A stretch of 55,837 bases of DNA from an uncultured Pseudomonadota bacterium (GCA_902788365.1 CADAJN010000012.1:1-55837), one strand, 5' to 3'; counted from the first letter of the stretch, positions 1-7,006 are shown. Made by a program: numbers and translations. Notes: generated by a model not told the origin, from the letters alone.

Positions 1-84
1 AACGCCGCGTTGGCGGGCATATTCTCGCATTGATACCTTTTTTCCCATTTATTGCAACTTTCTTCAAAATTATTGCAGAATTAA

Positions 85-111
85 CTGGACTTCCTCCTTT
101 TTCCAAGCATT
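85..111 (+). promoter_or_regulatory. Upstream element copy E1
   Basis: CTGGAC and TCCAAGCATT are separated so that TGGA and TCCA lie exactly 12 bases apart. The element ends about 45 bases before the DUF3489 start codon. It is the only copy on the plus strand, and the same elements precede the minus-strand genes of the array. Its role as promoter or operator is inferred from position and repetition. Confidence 0.6.
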
Positions 112-156
112 GCTGTAATTGTAAATTAACATTAACAGTCACGAAAGGAACTCAAA

Positions 157-492
157 ATGACTACAAAAAAGAAAGGCTCTAAGGCGAAGAGCAAAAACAC
201 CGCCAAAAAGCAAATTTTAACTCCGGTAGCGGAAGAACCGATTACCGAAACTCCGGTGGAACAACCGAAACCGGTTGAACTTACCGGATCGGATAAGCTG
301 ACCTTTATGGTTCACTTACTCAGCCGACCGGAAGGCGCAACCCTTAAAGAGATGGCTGAAGCCCTCGGGTGGAAAGAGAACTCAGTGCGCGGTGCGATGT
401 CACTTTACGCCAAAAACCACCCAGAATACACACATTCCTCCGAAAAGGTGGACGGTGTTAGAACTTACCGCTTAACCAAAAACGGCGATTAA
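157..492 (+). CDS. DUF3489 family protein
   Basis: A 111-residue protein with a Lys-rich, Ala/Pro-rich N-terminal half (about residues 1-45) and a C-terminal winged-helix-like domain (about 46-108). The C-terminal part contains the pattern RPEGATLKEMAEALGW followed by SVRGAMS and SEKVDGVRTYR, which is characteristic of DUF3489. The family's function is not established; the fold suggests nucleic-acid binding. In alphaproteobacteria such genes often accompany DUF2924 and serine recombinases, and both are present at the other end of this element. The start is supported by GAAAGGAAC a few bases upstream. It is the only plus-strand gene in the first 11 kb. Confidence 0.85.
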   Translation: MTTKKKGSKAKSKNTAKKQILTPVAEEPITETPVEQPKPVELTGSDKLTFMVHLLSRPEGATLKEMAEALGWKENSVRGAMSLYAKNHPEYTHSSEKVDGVRTYRLTKNGD

Positions 493-509
493 CACCACCG
501 CCTGAACTA

Positions 510-535
510 GCGTAGGCTTAAGGCTTACGCTTTTT
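510..535 (+). terminator. Intrinsic terminator after the DUF3489 gene
   Basis: An imperfect hairpin built from GCGTAGGC and GGCTTACGC is followed by a run of five T. It lies 18 bases after the DUF3489 stop codon. Confidence 0.75.
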
Positions 536-552
536 CTTGTTGGCAACCGCCA

Positions 553-579
553 ATAAAAAAGGAGCCCGCTAAGGCTCCT
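553..579 (-). terminator. Intrinsic terminator of the minus-strand array
   Basis: Read on the minus strand, AGGAGCC and GGCTCCT form a 7-bp stem followed by six T. It lies just past the stop codon of the last gene of the array and faces the terminator of the DUF3489 gene. Confidence 0.8.
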
Positions 580-600
580 GCGTGTTATAATTTTCGGAGG

Positions 601-897
601 TTATTTGTCCCACTGTGCGAACACCTCCATGACTGTTTGACCGTCTTTTATAAAACTCGCTTGCCATTGCTCGATTTTATTTTCCCGCCGTAATTGTTTT
701 AATTTAAGCGTGTAACCCTTAATTCTTGTATCCATAAAGCGATAGTTGTCAAATTTAAAGGTGGCGTCCTGCACGCAAGCTATCGTATTTGTGCTTATAA
801 TTATAAATTTTACAAGCCAGATTAAATTCTCTTTATCCTTGGCATCCACGCCGTTTTCCTTGATATCAAAAATTTTTACTTGTTCGTAATTTCTCAT
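601..897 (-). CDS. Hypothetical protein, last gene of the array
   Basis: A 98-residue protein that I do not recognise. A mixed, charged sequence surrounds a hydrophobic central stretch (about residues 26-40, with WLVKFIIISTN), which could be a buried strand or helix; no signal peptide or known motif is visible. The start is supported by CAGGAG seven bases upstream. The gene follows upstream element E2 and ends just before a strong terminator, so it may be transcribed on its own. Confidence 0.6.
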   Translation of the reverse strand: MRNYEQVKIFDIKENGVDAKDKENLIWLVKFIIISTNTIACVQDATFKFDNYRFMDTRIKGYTLKLKQLRRENKIEQWQASFIKDGQTVMEVFAQWDK

Positions 898-952
898 TTT
901 GTTTCTCCTGTTAGGTTAATGCATTGGCTACCGTGCCTCTGCTAATGCAATG

Positions 953-979
953 AATGCTTGGAATGCATTAAAAGTCCAG
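953..979 (-). promoter_or_regulatory. Upstream element copy E2
   Basis: On the minus strand CTGGAC is followed, with TGGA and TCCA 12 bases apart, by TCCAAGCATT and then CATTG. It ends 56 bases before the start codon at 897. The spacer differs in sequence from the other copies. Confidence 0.6.
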
Positions 980-1244
980 TAGAATAACGCATAAAAAATC
1001 ATTTATTATCAAATACTTGGTATGTATAAATATATCATAAGCGTACAATATACCGCACGATTTTATAAAACGCCGGAAAGCGCATTATTTCGGCCTTTGT
1101 GAGCCTGTTTCGCGGATACGGATAAACGGGGCAGTTACGCCCCGTTTACTTGCACCGTTCGCGGAGAACCAGAAAAGGAACTCGGTAGCCAAGCACTCCT
1201 CGAACGGCTGAAAGTCCCGCTTGTTTGGGACTTTGTGGCTCGCT

Positions 1245-1266
1245 GGCGGGGCTTTGCGGCCCCGCC
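1245..1266 (-). other. GC-rich post-gene hairpin (GGCGGGG/CCCCGCC)
   Basis: A 7-bp perfect stem right after the stop codon at 1277. Similar hairpins follow four neighbouring array genes. There is no T run, so it is not a classical terminator and may act in RNA stability or be part of a mobile cassette boundary. Confidence 0.6.
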
Positions 1267-1276
1267 GTGGTTTAGG

Positions 1277-1774
1277 TTAATCCTCGCTCCAAACCGGCAT
1301 TAAATCGCCGCTGTCGAGGTCTGTGTTATACCCCTCAAAGTCGTTCGTTAACGGCTTAACTCCACCGACCGCCTGAATTACTATTCCGTATTTGCGGCTT
1401 AGTTTTTCCAGCTCAGTGCAGAATTTTTCGTATTTGCCGGTCTGAGTATCCTCCGGTAGAGTTTTGTTTTTTGATTGCCCCATGTAGTAGTCATAATCAC
1501 TGCGAAGAATCTCTTTTGTTTTCTTCTTTCTGAAGGCATCGATAAAAGTGCCGTTTTCGATTTCATTGCAAAATTCGCCGACGAGGTGCTTGCCCCAGTG
1601 GCTGTCCAGTAATTCCTGTGTTTGATTGGAATCAAAGTCGCCGATCTCGTGGACTAGTATCGAGGTGGCATTCCAAAGTTTTTCAGCTGTTTCCTCGCCG
1701 AATACACCGTAGGCTGTCCCCCATAAGCCCCATCTTTCGTTCTGCGTGTTTTTTATAATAAACAATTTTTCCAT
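1277..1774 (-). CDS. Hypothetical protein of the array
   Basis: A 165-residue acidic protein that I do not recognise. It lacks a signal peptide and membrane segments. Features are an aromatic N terminus with RWGLWGTAYGVFG, a charged middle (about 80-110) and a C terminus rich in Asp and Glu. The start is given by AAGGAAC seven bases upstream, a ribosome binding site shared word for word by several genes of the array. It is preceded by element E3 and followed by the GC-rich hairpin at 1245-1266. Its compact size and cassette-like flanks suggest an accessory protein of the element. Confidence 0.65.
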   Translation of the reverse strand: MEKLFIIKNTQNERWGLWGTAYGVFGEETAEKLWNATSILVHEIGDFDSNQTQELLDSHWGKHLVGEFCNEIENGTFIDAFRKKKTKEILRSDYDYYMGQSKNKTLPEDTQTGKYEKFCTELEKLSRKYGIVIQAVGGVKPLTNDFEGYNTDLDSGDLMPVWSED

Positions 1775-1832
1775 TTTTAAGTTCCTTTTTTTGAGTTAAT
1801 GCATTGGCTACCTTGCCTTTGCTGTCTCAATG

Positions 1833-1859
1833 AATGCTTGGATTTCAACGGAAGTCCAG
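1833..1859 (-). promoter_or_regulatory. Upstream element copy E3
   Basis: On the minus strand ACTGGAC is followed by TCCAAGCATTCATTGA with TGGA and TCCA 12 bases apart. It ends 59 bases before the start codon at 1774, and the bases between are nearly identical to those at E4. Confidence 0.65.
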
Positions 1860-1861
1860 TC

Positions 1862-1922
1862 CTTTCTGCATTAAAATCGAAGAAATAGTGCAGAAAGATT
1901 TTGGCGGGGCGTTAACCCCGCC
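1862..1922 (-). repeat. Intergenic module copy 1: two hairpins
   Basis: Read on the minus strand, GGCGGGG/CCCCGCC (1903-1922) is followed by a longer hairpin with the 9-bp stem CTTTCTGCA/TGCAGAAAG (1862-1897), which runs straight into element E3. The same arrangement recurs, almost base for base, at 2274-2339 and 2803-2871. Confidence 0.7.
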
Positions 1923-1934
1923 GCGGTTTTAATC

Positions 1935-2189
1935 TTACCGTCTGCCTATGCAGAATGAGGCCTCAGCCAAGGCTTTTAGAGCGTTGATTGATTCTTCAAT
2001 CCCCATCAGCCCACCTAAAGCGCAGTGTACCCGCCCAAGGTCATTATCGGCTTCTTGCCACACTATGCCTTCTTTGCCCGACGATATGCGTTTTTTAATA
2101 TCTTTAAGAAGAGCCTCCATCGCTTGAATGTTTCCGGATATAATAGCCAACTTTGTTTTGGCGTCCATTTCGTTATTTTCTTTTACCAT
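1935..2189 (-). CDS. Hypothetical helical protein of the array
   Basis: An 84-residue protein that I do not recognise. It is predicted mostly helical, with charged heptad-like stretches (MDAKTKLAIISGNIQAMEAL) and a short Cys-containing C terminus. I chose the ATG at 2189 because AAGGAACTTAAA precedes it exactly as in the neighbours; an in-frame ATG at 2231 would begin inside the conserved leader. E4 lies upstream, and the 1862-1922 module follows the gene. Confidence 0.6.
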   Translation of the reverse strand: MVKENNEMDAKTKLAIISGNIQAMEALLKDIKKRISSGKEGIVWQEADNDLGRVHCALGGLMGIEESINALKALAEASFCIGRR

Positions 2190-2249
2190 TTTAAGTTCCT
2201 TTTCTTTTTGAGTTAATGCATCGGCTACCATGCCTTTGCTGTCTCAATG

Positions 2250-2276
2250 AATGCTTGGATTTCTCAGGAAGTCCAG
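2250..2276 (-). promoter_or_regulatory. Upstream element copy E4
   Basis: On the minus strand CTGGAC and TCCAAGCATTCATTGA occur with the invariant 12-base gap between TGGA and TCCA. It ends 61 bases before the ATG at 2189. The spacer TTCCTGAGAAA is identical to that of E5. Confidence 0.65.
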
Positions 2277-2339
2277 TCCTTTCTGCATTAAAATCGAAGA
2301 AATAGTGCAGAAAGATTCAGGCGGGGCGTTAACCCCGCC
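2274..2339 (-). repeat. Intergenic module copy 2: two hairpins
   Basis: The hairpin GGCGGGG/CCCCGCC (2320-2339) and the CTTTCTGCA/TGCAGAAAG hairpin occur in the same order and with the same loops as in copy 1. The module joins directly to element E4. Confidence 0.7.
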
Positions 2340-2349
2340 GGAGCCTTGG

Positions 2350-2718
2350 TTAAAGTCCGCTAACGTCGTAATTTAAGCCCTCTAAAACCCGCAATTTTTC
2401 CTCGCGTGGCGGATTGGCTTCGAACCAGCACCAACCATCGCTCTCGGATAAGTATCCCTTCGGTGGAAGCTGAACTATCCCTAAAAACTCGAGGACGTTG
2501 ACTATCTCGTCGACTTTGACGAGTTCGTGTTTTATCAGCTCGTCAACCACATCGCGCTTACCGTGCGGCGTTTTTGCTTTTTTTGCCTTAAGTTTTTCGA
2601 GTTCGGTGTCGGCTTTTTCGATCTCGTCCATATAAGCCCAAGTGCCGTCTTCCTCACAGCGGGCGATGCGCTTGTCAAAATCCGGTGCTTGTTTTGTTTC
2701 GTGATACCATGTAATCAT
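2350..2718 (-). CDS. Hypothetical protein of the array
   Basis: A 122-residue protein that I do not recognise. It begins with MITWYHETKQAPDFDKR, continues with a charged, probably helical stretch (about 30-75, rich in Lys and Glu) and ends with a Trp-rich segment DGWCWFEANPPREEK. There is no signal peptide. The start is supported by AAAAGGAATAAAA upstream. Here the reading frame stays open for about 20 codons upstream into the leader, but no ribosome site supports a longer form. E5 precedes it and the copy 2 module follows it. Confidence 0.6.
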   Translation of the reverse strand: MITWYHETKQAPDFDKRIARCEEDGTWAYMDEIEKADTELEKLKAKKAKTPHGKRDVVDELIKHELVKVDEIVNVLEFLGIVQLPPKGYLSESDGWCWFEANPPREEKLRVLEGLNYDVSGL

Positions 2719-2779
2719 TTTTTTATTCCTTTTCTGTTTAGTTAATGCTAGGGCTACCTCTGCCTTTGCTAATTCAATG

Positions 2780-2806
2780 AATGCTTGGATTTCTCAGGAA
2801 GTCCAG
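2780..2806 (-). promoter_or_regulatory. Upstream element copy E5
   Basis: It has the same core as E4, including the identical spacer. It ends 62 bases before the ATG at 2718. The leader after it differs from E3 and E4 by one inserted base and a few substitutions. Confidence 0.65.
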
Positions 2807-2871
2807 TCCTTTCTGCATTAAAATCGGAGAAATAGTGCAGAAAGATTTAGGCGGGGCGTTGTCACCCCGCC
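2803..2871 (-). repeat. Intergenic module copy 3: two hairpins
   Basis: GGCGGGG/CCCCGCC (2850-2871, loop slightly longer than in copies 1 and 2) is followed by the CTTTCTGCA/TGCAGAAAG hairpin and element E5. Confidence 0.7.
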
Positions 2872-2882
2872 GCGGTTTCCGG

Positions 2883-3281
2883 TTAGCCCAAAAACCAATC
2901 TTTGACCTCTTTCCAGGTACCTTCGATTATCGGATCATCGAATTTATTTTCTCTACCCCAAACCTCGGCCTTACCATAGTTGCTGTTGTATCCTGATTTC
3001 GGGACTACGCAGTAAATGACGTTGCCGGTCTCTATGTCGCAAATTCTAAAATCGTCGAATAAACTGCCATTGCATGGGCAGTTGTTTTTGAAAAATACAT
3101 AGGTCTTATCGTTATCAAACTTTGCCGATCCGCTAATGGCGTTCAGCCTCCGCAAGAGGGCTTTTCCTTTATTTACGAGGCTTGTTTCTTTGCAGAACCA
3201 GTCGTACCACAAGGATTTGATGTCCAGCTCACCGCTTTTCCATTGTTTCAGGGTTTCCGTAATCGTTAATTCTTTTTCCAT
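2883..3281 (-). CDS. Hypothetical protein of the array
   Basis: A 132-residue protein that I do not recognise. It contains NCPCNGSLFDDFRICDIETGN near the middle, with three cysteines that could bind metal, although no known zinc-binding family is evident. It carries several Trp residues and no signal peptide. Its ribosome site is AAAAGGAATAAAAAA. Only a GC-rich hairpin (3314-3335), not a full leader element, separates it from the gene at 3344-3550, so those two are probably co-transcribed. Confidence 0.6.
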   Translation of the reverse strand: MEKELTITETLKQWKSGELDIKSLWYDWFCKETSLVNKGKALLRRLNAISGSAKFDNDKTYVFFKNNCPCNGSLFDDFRICDIETGNVIYCVVPKSGYNSNYGKAEVWGRENKFDDPIIEGTWKEVKDWFLG

Positions 3282-3313
3282 TTTTTTATTCCTTTTTCTT
3301 TAGCGTTCATCGT

Positions 3314-3335
3314 GGCGGGGCTTGGCGGCCCCGCC
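3314..3335 (-). other. GC-rich post-gene hairpin
   Basis: GGCGGGG/CCCCGCC with an eight-base loop, directly after the stop codon at 3344. There is no T run. Confidence 0.6.
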
Positions 3336-3343
3336 GTTGTCCT

Positions 3344-3550
3344 TTAGTCCACGTCGAACCATTCTGTGCAGGTTGCCAGCAGGTGGTTATAATCGCCGCT
3401 GGTCGCTTCCTTTTGGAATTCGTCCCGCTCTTCTTTGCTTAACTTTGCGCGGCGCATTGCTTCGAGGCATTTGCCGAGGATGCTGAATGCGTTGCCGTCT
3501 ATGCCGACCAGTTGCACGTGGATTTCCGGATGTTTTACTTCGTTTGTCAT
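3344..3550 (-). CDS. Small hypothetical protein of the array
   Basis: A 68-residue acidic protein that I do not recognise. The first half reads like strands and the second like two helices (LEAMRRAKLSKEERDEFQKE). No targeting signal is present. AAGGAACTTAAAA precedes the ATG, the same ribosome site as its neighbours. It is preceded by E6 and lies directly upstream of the gene at 2883-3281. Confidence 0.6.
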   Translation of the reverse strand: MTNEVKHPEIHVQLVGIDGNAFSILGKCLEAMRRAKLSKEERDEFQKEATSGDYNHLLATCTEWFDVD

Positions 3551-3612
3551 TTTTAAGTTCCTTTTCTAATTTTGGTTAATGCTCAGGCTACCGTGCCCTT
3601 GCTGTCTCAATG

Positions 3613-3639
3613 AATGCTTGGAAAGAACCTGAAGTCAAC
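3613..3639 (-). promoter_or_regulatory. Upstream element copy E6 (variant)
   Basis: On the minus strand GTTGAC replaces CTGGAC. The distance to TCCAAGCATTCATTGA is unchanged. It ends 63 bases before the ATG at 3550. The motif GCGGTATATTGTACG (3748-3762) lies about 110 bases further upstream. Confidence 0.55.
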
Positions 3640-3788
3640 TTAATAATGCACATTTTTTAATTATAAGTTATTGAAAATAAATAATAATTTGAAAACAGCC
3701 AAACAACTCGGCGATTATTCGCGGCACGTGCGATGCAACTTTCTTTTCGTACAATATACCGCCTAATTAATTATACTTTGAAACAAGC

Positions 3789-3815
3789 GCGTGTCCGGCG
3801 ATTTTCCGGACACGC
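3789..3815 (-). other. 10-bp-stem hairpin after the gene at 3832
   Basis: GCGTGTCCGG and CCGGACACGC form a perfect stem with a seven-base loop, 17 bases after the stop codon. No clear T run follows, so it may be a weak terminator or an RNA-stabilising structure. Confidence 0.6.
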
Positions 3816-3831
3816 AAAGGAGAATTTTAAC

Positions 3832-4080
3832 TTATCTAATGGCGGCAATATACCATTCCGCGTGGGAATAGTTATTAAAGTTCCATTGCAAACTCAGTAA
3901 AAAGTCGGCTTCGGTTAAGTGCTTTTGCATAAACTCCGGCAGAAAAGCGTTCTTTTCGGTTTCGTGACGGATAAAGCCCTGATAGGCTCGCTCAAACTCG
4001 GTTTTGAATTGCGCCTTAAATTTATCAAAGGAGAGCACCCGTTGTTCACGGGTGCGTTTGTTTTCAAGGGTAATCTGCAT
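3832..4080 (-). CDS. Small hypothetical protein
   Basis: An 82-residue protein that I do not recognise. It starts with MQITLENKRTREQRVLSFDKF, a strand-turn-strand-like opening, followed by a long charged helix and a Trp/Tyr-rich C terminus. It follows the gene at 4083-4415 with a gap of only two bases, and its ribosome site GGGAGAC lies inside the end of that gene, so the two are translationally coupled. It may be a small DNA- or protein-binding accessory protein, but nothing identifies it. Confidence 0.6.
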   Translation of the reverse strand: MQITLENKRTREQRVLSFDKFKAQFKTEFERAYQGFIRHETEKNAFLPEFMQKHLTEADFLLSLQWNFNNYSHAEWYIAAIR

Positions 4081-4082
4081 CG

Positions 4083-4415
4083 TTAGTCTCCCAACTTAAT
4101 GCCGAGGTAGCGGCAGTAACTTGAGCCTTCCGGATCGGTATAAAGCGTAAGGCTTACCTCGCAGGTCAACTCGACCACTTTGCGGTATTCTTTGTCATCG
4201 ACCTTATCGTAGCCGCCTTTGCCTTTCAAAAAATCGTAATCGTCGAGCGGTCTCTCGCAGATTTTTTTGTATTGGGCTCTTGTTAGGTTGATCGTTTCGG
4301 CTATCTCGACTTCTTCCACTCTAAAAGAGCAGTCTCTGACGATTGTTGTGCTTACCGATAAAACTTCCTCGATGTTGCTTGGCTTTCTCACCATGTATGT
4401 TTTGACTGTTTTCAT
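4083..4415 (-). CDS. Hypothetical protein
   Basis: A 110-residue protein that I do not recognise. Alternating hydrophobic and charged residues suggest a small mixed fold. The middle contains GKGGYDKVDDKEYRK and the end LYTDPEGSSYCRYLGIKLGD. AAGGAACTTAAAA precedes the ATG at 4415. It forms a two-gene unit with the gene at 3832-4080 and is preceded by E7, which overlaps the stop codon of the methyltransferase gene. Confidence 0.6.
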   Translation of the reverse strand: MKTVKTYMVRKPSNIEEVLSVSTTIVRDCSFRVEEVEIAETINLTRAQYKKICERPLDDYDFLKGKGGYDKVDDKEYRKVVELTCEVSLTLYTDPEGSSYCRYLGIKLGD

Positions 4416-4454
4416 TTTTAAGTTCCTTTATCTGTTAATGTTTACAAGTCAATG

Positions 4455-4481
4455 AATGCTTGGATTTCATTAATTATCCAG
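4455..4481 (-). promoter_or_regulatory. Upstream element copy E7, overlapping the methyltransferase stop codon
   Basis: On the minus strand CTGGAT and TCCAAGCATTCATTGA have TGGA and TCCA 12 bases apart. The TAA of the methyltransferase gene (4474-4476) lies in the spacer. It ends 40 bases before the ATG at 4415. Confidence 0.6.
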
Positions 4482-5751
4482 TCAATTCGACATCATTTTG
4501 CAATAATTCTGCATTATTTTCCGGTGTTTCCTCGGTGTTCGCCAATAGTTCCGCTTTTTTGCCGGTATATTCCTCCCAACGCTTAACAATAACGTCACAA
4601 AACTTCGGATCTAACTCAATTAGACGAGCGACTCGACCGGTTTTTTCGGCCGCAATTAAGGTCGAACCGGAGCCGCCGAACCCGTCTAACACAATATCGC
4701 CGAGTTTGGAGCTGTTATTAATGGCTCTTTCCACCAATTCGACCGGCTTCATGGTCGGGTGTAAGTCGTTCCGGACAGGCTTATTGTATTCCCAAACGTC
4801 GGATTGGTCGCGGTCACCGCACCAGTAGTGCTTTTTATCCGCACCCCAGCCGTAAAGAATAGGCTCGTATTGCCGCTGATAATCCGCACGGCCGAGTGTG
4901 AACGTGTTTTTCGCCCAAATAATAAACGTCGACCATTTACCTCCGGCCGCCACAAATGAGGAATAAAGCGTGTGCAGTTCCGATGAGCTCATGCAGACGT
5001 AGGCGGCACCGTTGTTGAACATCATTAAATTTGAGAGGCTGTCGGTCAAAAAATGCCCAAAGTCATCGCCGAGGTTGTCGTTCATAATCGTGCGATTATG
5101 GTTCGGCGAGGAGTGGTAACGGAGCTTGTCTTTCATGGTCGCTCCATAGTTAACGTTATACGGCGGATCAGTAAAGACCATATCGGCCACGTCGTTCCCC
5201 ATTAGTTTCTGCACGTCGTCATACATGGTGGTGTCGCCGCAGAGCAGTTTATGCTTGCCTAAAATCCAAATATCGCCGTGCTTGGTTATCGGCTCAACCG
5301 GTGCTTCCGGCACTTCGTCTTCATCGGTATTACCGCCGGATTGCTCTTCGCCGAGGTGCTGAATTTCTGCCAGCTCGTCCGGATTAAATCCGAGCAAGTC
5401 CAAATCAAAATCGGCCTCCGAGAGCTCTGCCATTTCAAGGGCGAGCATCTCTTCGTCCCAACCGGCGTTCAGGGCGATTTTATTGTCGGCGATGACTAAA
5501 GCCTTGCGCTGAGTTTCGGTTAAGTCCGGCAAGCAGATAACCGGCACTTCGGTTAAGCCCAGTCGTTGGGCGGCGAGCAGTCGACCGTGACCGGCGATGA
5601 TGACATTGTCCGAGCCGATTAAAATCGGGTTGGTAAAACCGAATTCTTTTATGCTCGCCATAATCTGAGCGATTTGCTCTTCATTATGCGTGCGTGAGTT
5701 TCGGGCATACGGAATTAAATCCGCAACCGGAAATGTGGCGTGAAATTCCAT
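4474..5751 (-). CDS. ParB-domain DNA methyltransferase
   Basis: A 425-residue SAM-dependent DNA methyltransferase, N6-adenine or N4-cytosine type. Residues about 5-100 form a ParB/Srx-like domain (NPILIGSDNVIIAGHGRLLA, then a helical segment). The catalytic DPPY motif is at 195-198, and the SAM-binding motif FGGSG follows at about 358-362. This order, DPPY before FxGxG, marks the beta class. Phages and integrative elements commonly carry this fusion; it may protect the element from restriction or control its own genes. The start is supported by GAGGA eight bases upstream. No partner endonuclease is visible. A SAM synthetase gene lies directly upstream, so methylation and SAM supply may be linked. 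Confidence 0.92.
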   Translation of the reverse strand: MEFHATFPVADLIPYARNSRTHNEEQIAQIMASIKEFGFTNPILIGSDNVIIAGHGRLLAAQRLGLTEVPVICLPDLTETQRKALVIADNKIALNAGWDEEMLALEMAELSEADFDLDLLGFNPDELAEIQHLGEEQSGGNTDEDEVPEAPVEPITKHGDIWILGKHKLLCGDTTMYDDVQKLMGNDVADMVFTDPPYNVNYGATMKDKLRYHSSPNHNRTIMNDNLGDDFGHFLTDSLSNLMMFNNGAAYVCMSSSELHTLYSSFVAAGGKWSTFIIWAKNTFTLGRADYQRQYEPILYGWGADKKHYWCGDRDQSDVWEYNKPVRNDLHPTMKPVELVERAINNSSKLGDIVLDGFGGSGSTLIAAEKTGRVARLIELDPKFCDVIVKRWEEYTGKKAELLANTEETPENNAELLQNDVELTG

Positions 5752-5776
5752 TGTAAAAATCCTCTAAAAAATGAAA

Positions 5777-5881
5777 GTGACCAGCCAAGTGACCAACCAA
5801 AAGTGACCAGTGACCAGCCGAGAAAAAACTAAATCCCTCAAAGCCCTTATGTAGCAAGGGTTTTGAGAGATGGGTGACCAG
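5777..5881. repeat. GTGACCAG direct repeats with an internal hairpin
   Basis: GTGACCAG or GTGACCAA occurs at 5777, 5789, 5803, 5810 and 5874. Between the fourth and fifth copies a 12-bp stem, CTCAAAGCCCTT with AAGGGTTTTGAG (5838-5867, one G-T pair), forms a hairpin. The cluster lies between the SAM synthetase and methyltransferase genes, about 25 to 130 bases before the methyltransferase start. It could be an operator for a repeat-binding protein or an iteron-like site; neither is proven. Confidence 0.6.
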
Positions 5882-5957
5882 TAAACAAAAAGCCGTTTAA
5901 CTAGATTTTCGCCGCGGCTTGCGTCCCCGCATACGAAAAAAGTCGAGGAAGGACCCG

Positions 5958-6965
5958 TTAGATCGAAAAGAGCCCATCGCGACAGAGTTTTGTAAACACC
6001 GGACGGTTCAGCCCGAGCTTGGCAATAATCTCGGAAGGTTTATCCGAAATTGAAAGCGTTGTGATGGTTTGAACACCACGCTTGACTGTTTTAACCACCG
6101 CGCTTGGTAGTTCGGAACGTCCGATGCACGATGAGAGATAAACAAAGCACTCGTCATTATCTTTGAGGTAATCCAATGCAAGCTTGCGAGCGTAGATGTT
6201 GAGTGTTACATCAGACTTGCTTGCATCCTTAGTCCACGGACTGCCGCCGCCAACCGGAGCGGATGCCGAGTAGAAATCACAAGCGAGCTTCCGTCCGGTC
6301 ACACCGCAGTCAGCAATGGATGAATGACGTTTGTATGTTCCCGTTCCGTTGACGATGATGTTCTCCGGTTCTTCACCCAGCGCACGGATAATAAATGAAG
6401 TGAGGTCAACCTCGTCAAGCATCGGAATTGCCACGATAACCGTGTCCACACCGCTTAATTCGTTGAGCGTAATCTGAGTTTTAATATCAATTCCGAGGTG
6501 GATGTTCTGCAGAGCATACTCGTACAAGGCCTTGCACAGCTTGTTTGCAAGATACTGCTCACGGCTGATGTTGCCGACACCTTGGCAAGCATAGCCGACA
6601 AACACGCCTTGGTCGCCCCAGCCATCTTGTTCAACACCGGCAGAGATGTCCGCCGATTGTTGACCGATGAAGTTGATAACCTGAACTTTGCTTGGCTCAA
6701 TGGCGTTATCGTGCCAGCGCACCGAGTAATAAGCATCGTAACCGATTTCAGCGAGTGCATCCAGCACATATTCGTTGACTTTGGCCAAGCTGACGTTACC
6801 TTTGACTTCGCCGCCAAGAACAACGATGTTGTCTTTAATCATCACTTCGACCGCGTACCGGACATTTTTATCTTGCTCGATCAGCCGGTCTAAAATGTAA
6901 CTGGAAATATAGTCCGCCGTTTTATCAGGGTGTCCGAGTGACACCGCTTCCGCCGTTTTAATCAT
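5958..6965 (-). CDS. metK: S-adenosylmethionine synthetase, element-borne
   Basis: A 335-residue methionine adenosyltransferase, which makes SAM from methionine and ATP. It has GHPDKTAD at residues 11-18, DGWGDQGVFVGYA (equivalent to the family's GAGDQG motif) near 113-125 and GGGSPWTKD, where housekeeping enzymes usually read GGGAFSGKD. It is about 50 residues shorter than typical MetK, so it is probably a divergent accessory copy and not the housekeeping gene. AAGGAATAGCA precedes the ATG. Its position beside a DNA methyltransferase suggests a local supply of SAM. The substitution of Trp in the third motif deserves attention, since that region lines the active site. Confidence 0.88.
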   Translation of the reverse strand: MIKTAEAVSLGHPDKTADYISSYILDRLIEQDKNVRYAVEVMIKDNIVVLGGEVKGNVSLAKVNEYVLDALAEIGYDAYYSVRWHDNAIEPSKVQVINFIGQQSADISAGVEQDGWGDQGVFVGYACQGVGNISREQYLANKLCKALYEYALQNIHLGIDIKTQITLNELSGVDTVIVAIPMLDEVDLTSFIIRALGEEPENIIVNGTGTYKRHSSIADCGVTGRKLACDFYSASAPVGGGSPWTKDASKSDVTLNIYARKLALDYLKDNDECFVYLSSCIGRSELPSAVVKTVKRGVQTITTLSISDKPSEIIAKLGLNRPVFTKLCRDGLFSI

Positions 6966-7006
6966 TGCTATTCCTTATGTTTGGAGGGTTGATTTTAAAA
7001 TGCAAA

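Larger units (their letters stand above)
898..1276. other. Gene-free spacer with element E2 and several hairpins
   Basis: No ORF here has support. On the minus strand the spacer holds, in order of transcription, a GC-rich post-gene hairpin (1245-1266), an 8-bp-stem hairpin AAAGTCCC/GGGACTTT (1211-1234), a 9-bp-stem hairpin AAACGGGGC/GCCCCGTTT (1124-1147), the motif GCGGTATATTGTACG (1042-1056) and upstream element E2. Confidence 0.7.

Noticed and set aside
1833..2806. The upstream elements as short coding peptides (MQKGLDFLRNPSIH and variants)
   Set aside because: Frame is kept only in some copies, others have early stops, and no ribosome site precedes the ATG; the bases are conserved better than the peptide. 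Only the E8 copy lies in a supported ORF.
2025..2996. Plus-strand frames opposite the small array genes
   Set aside because: No ribosome sites and no similarity; the minus-strand genes have consistent AAGGAAC sites and leaders.
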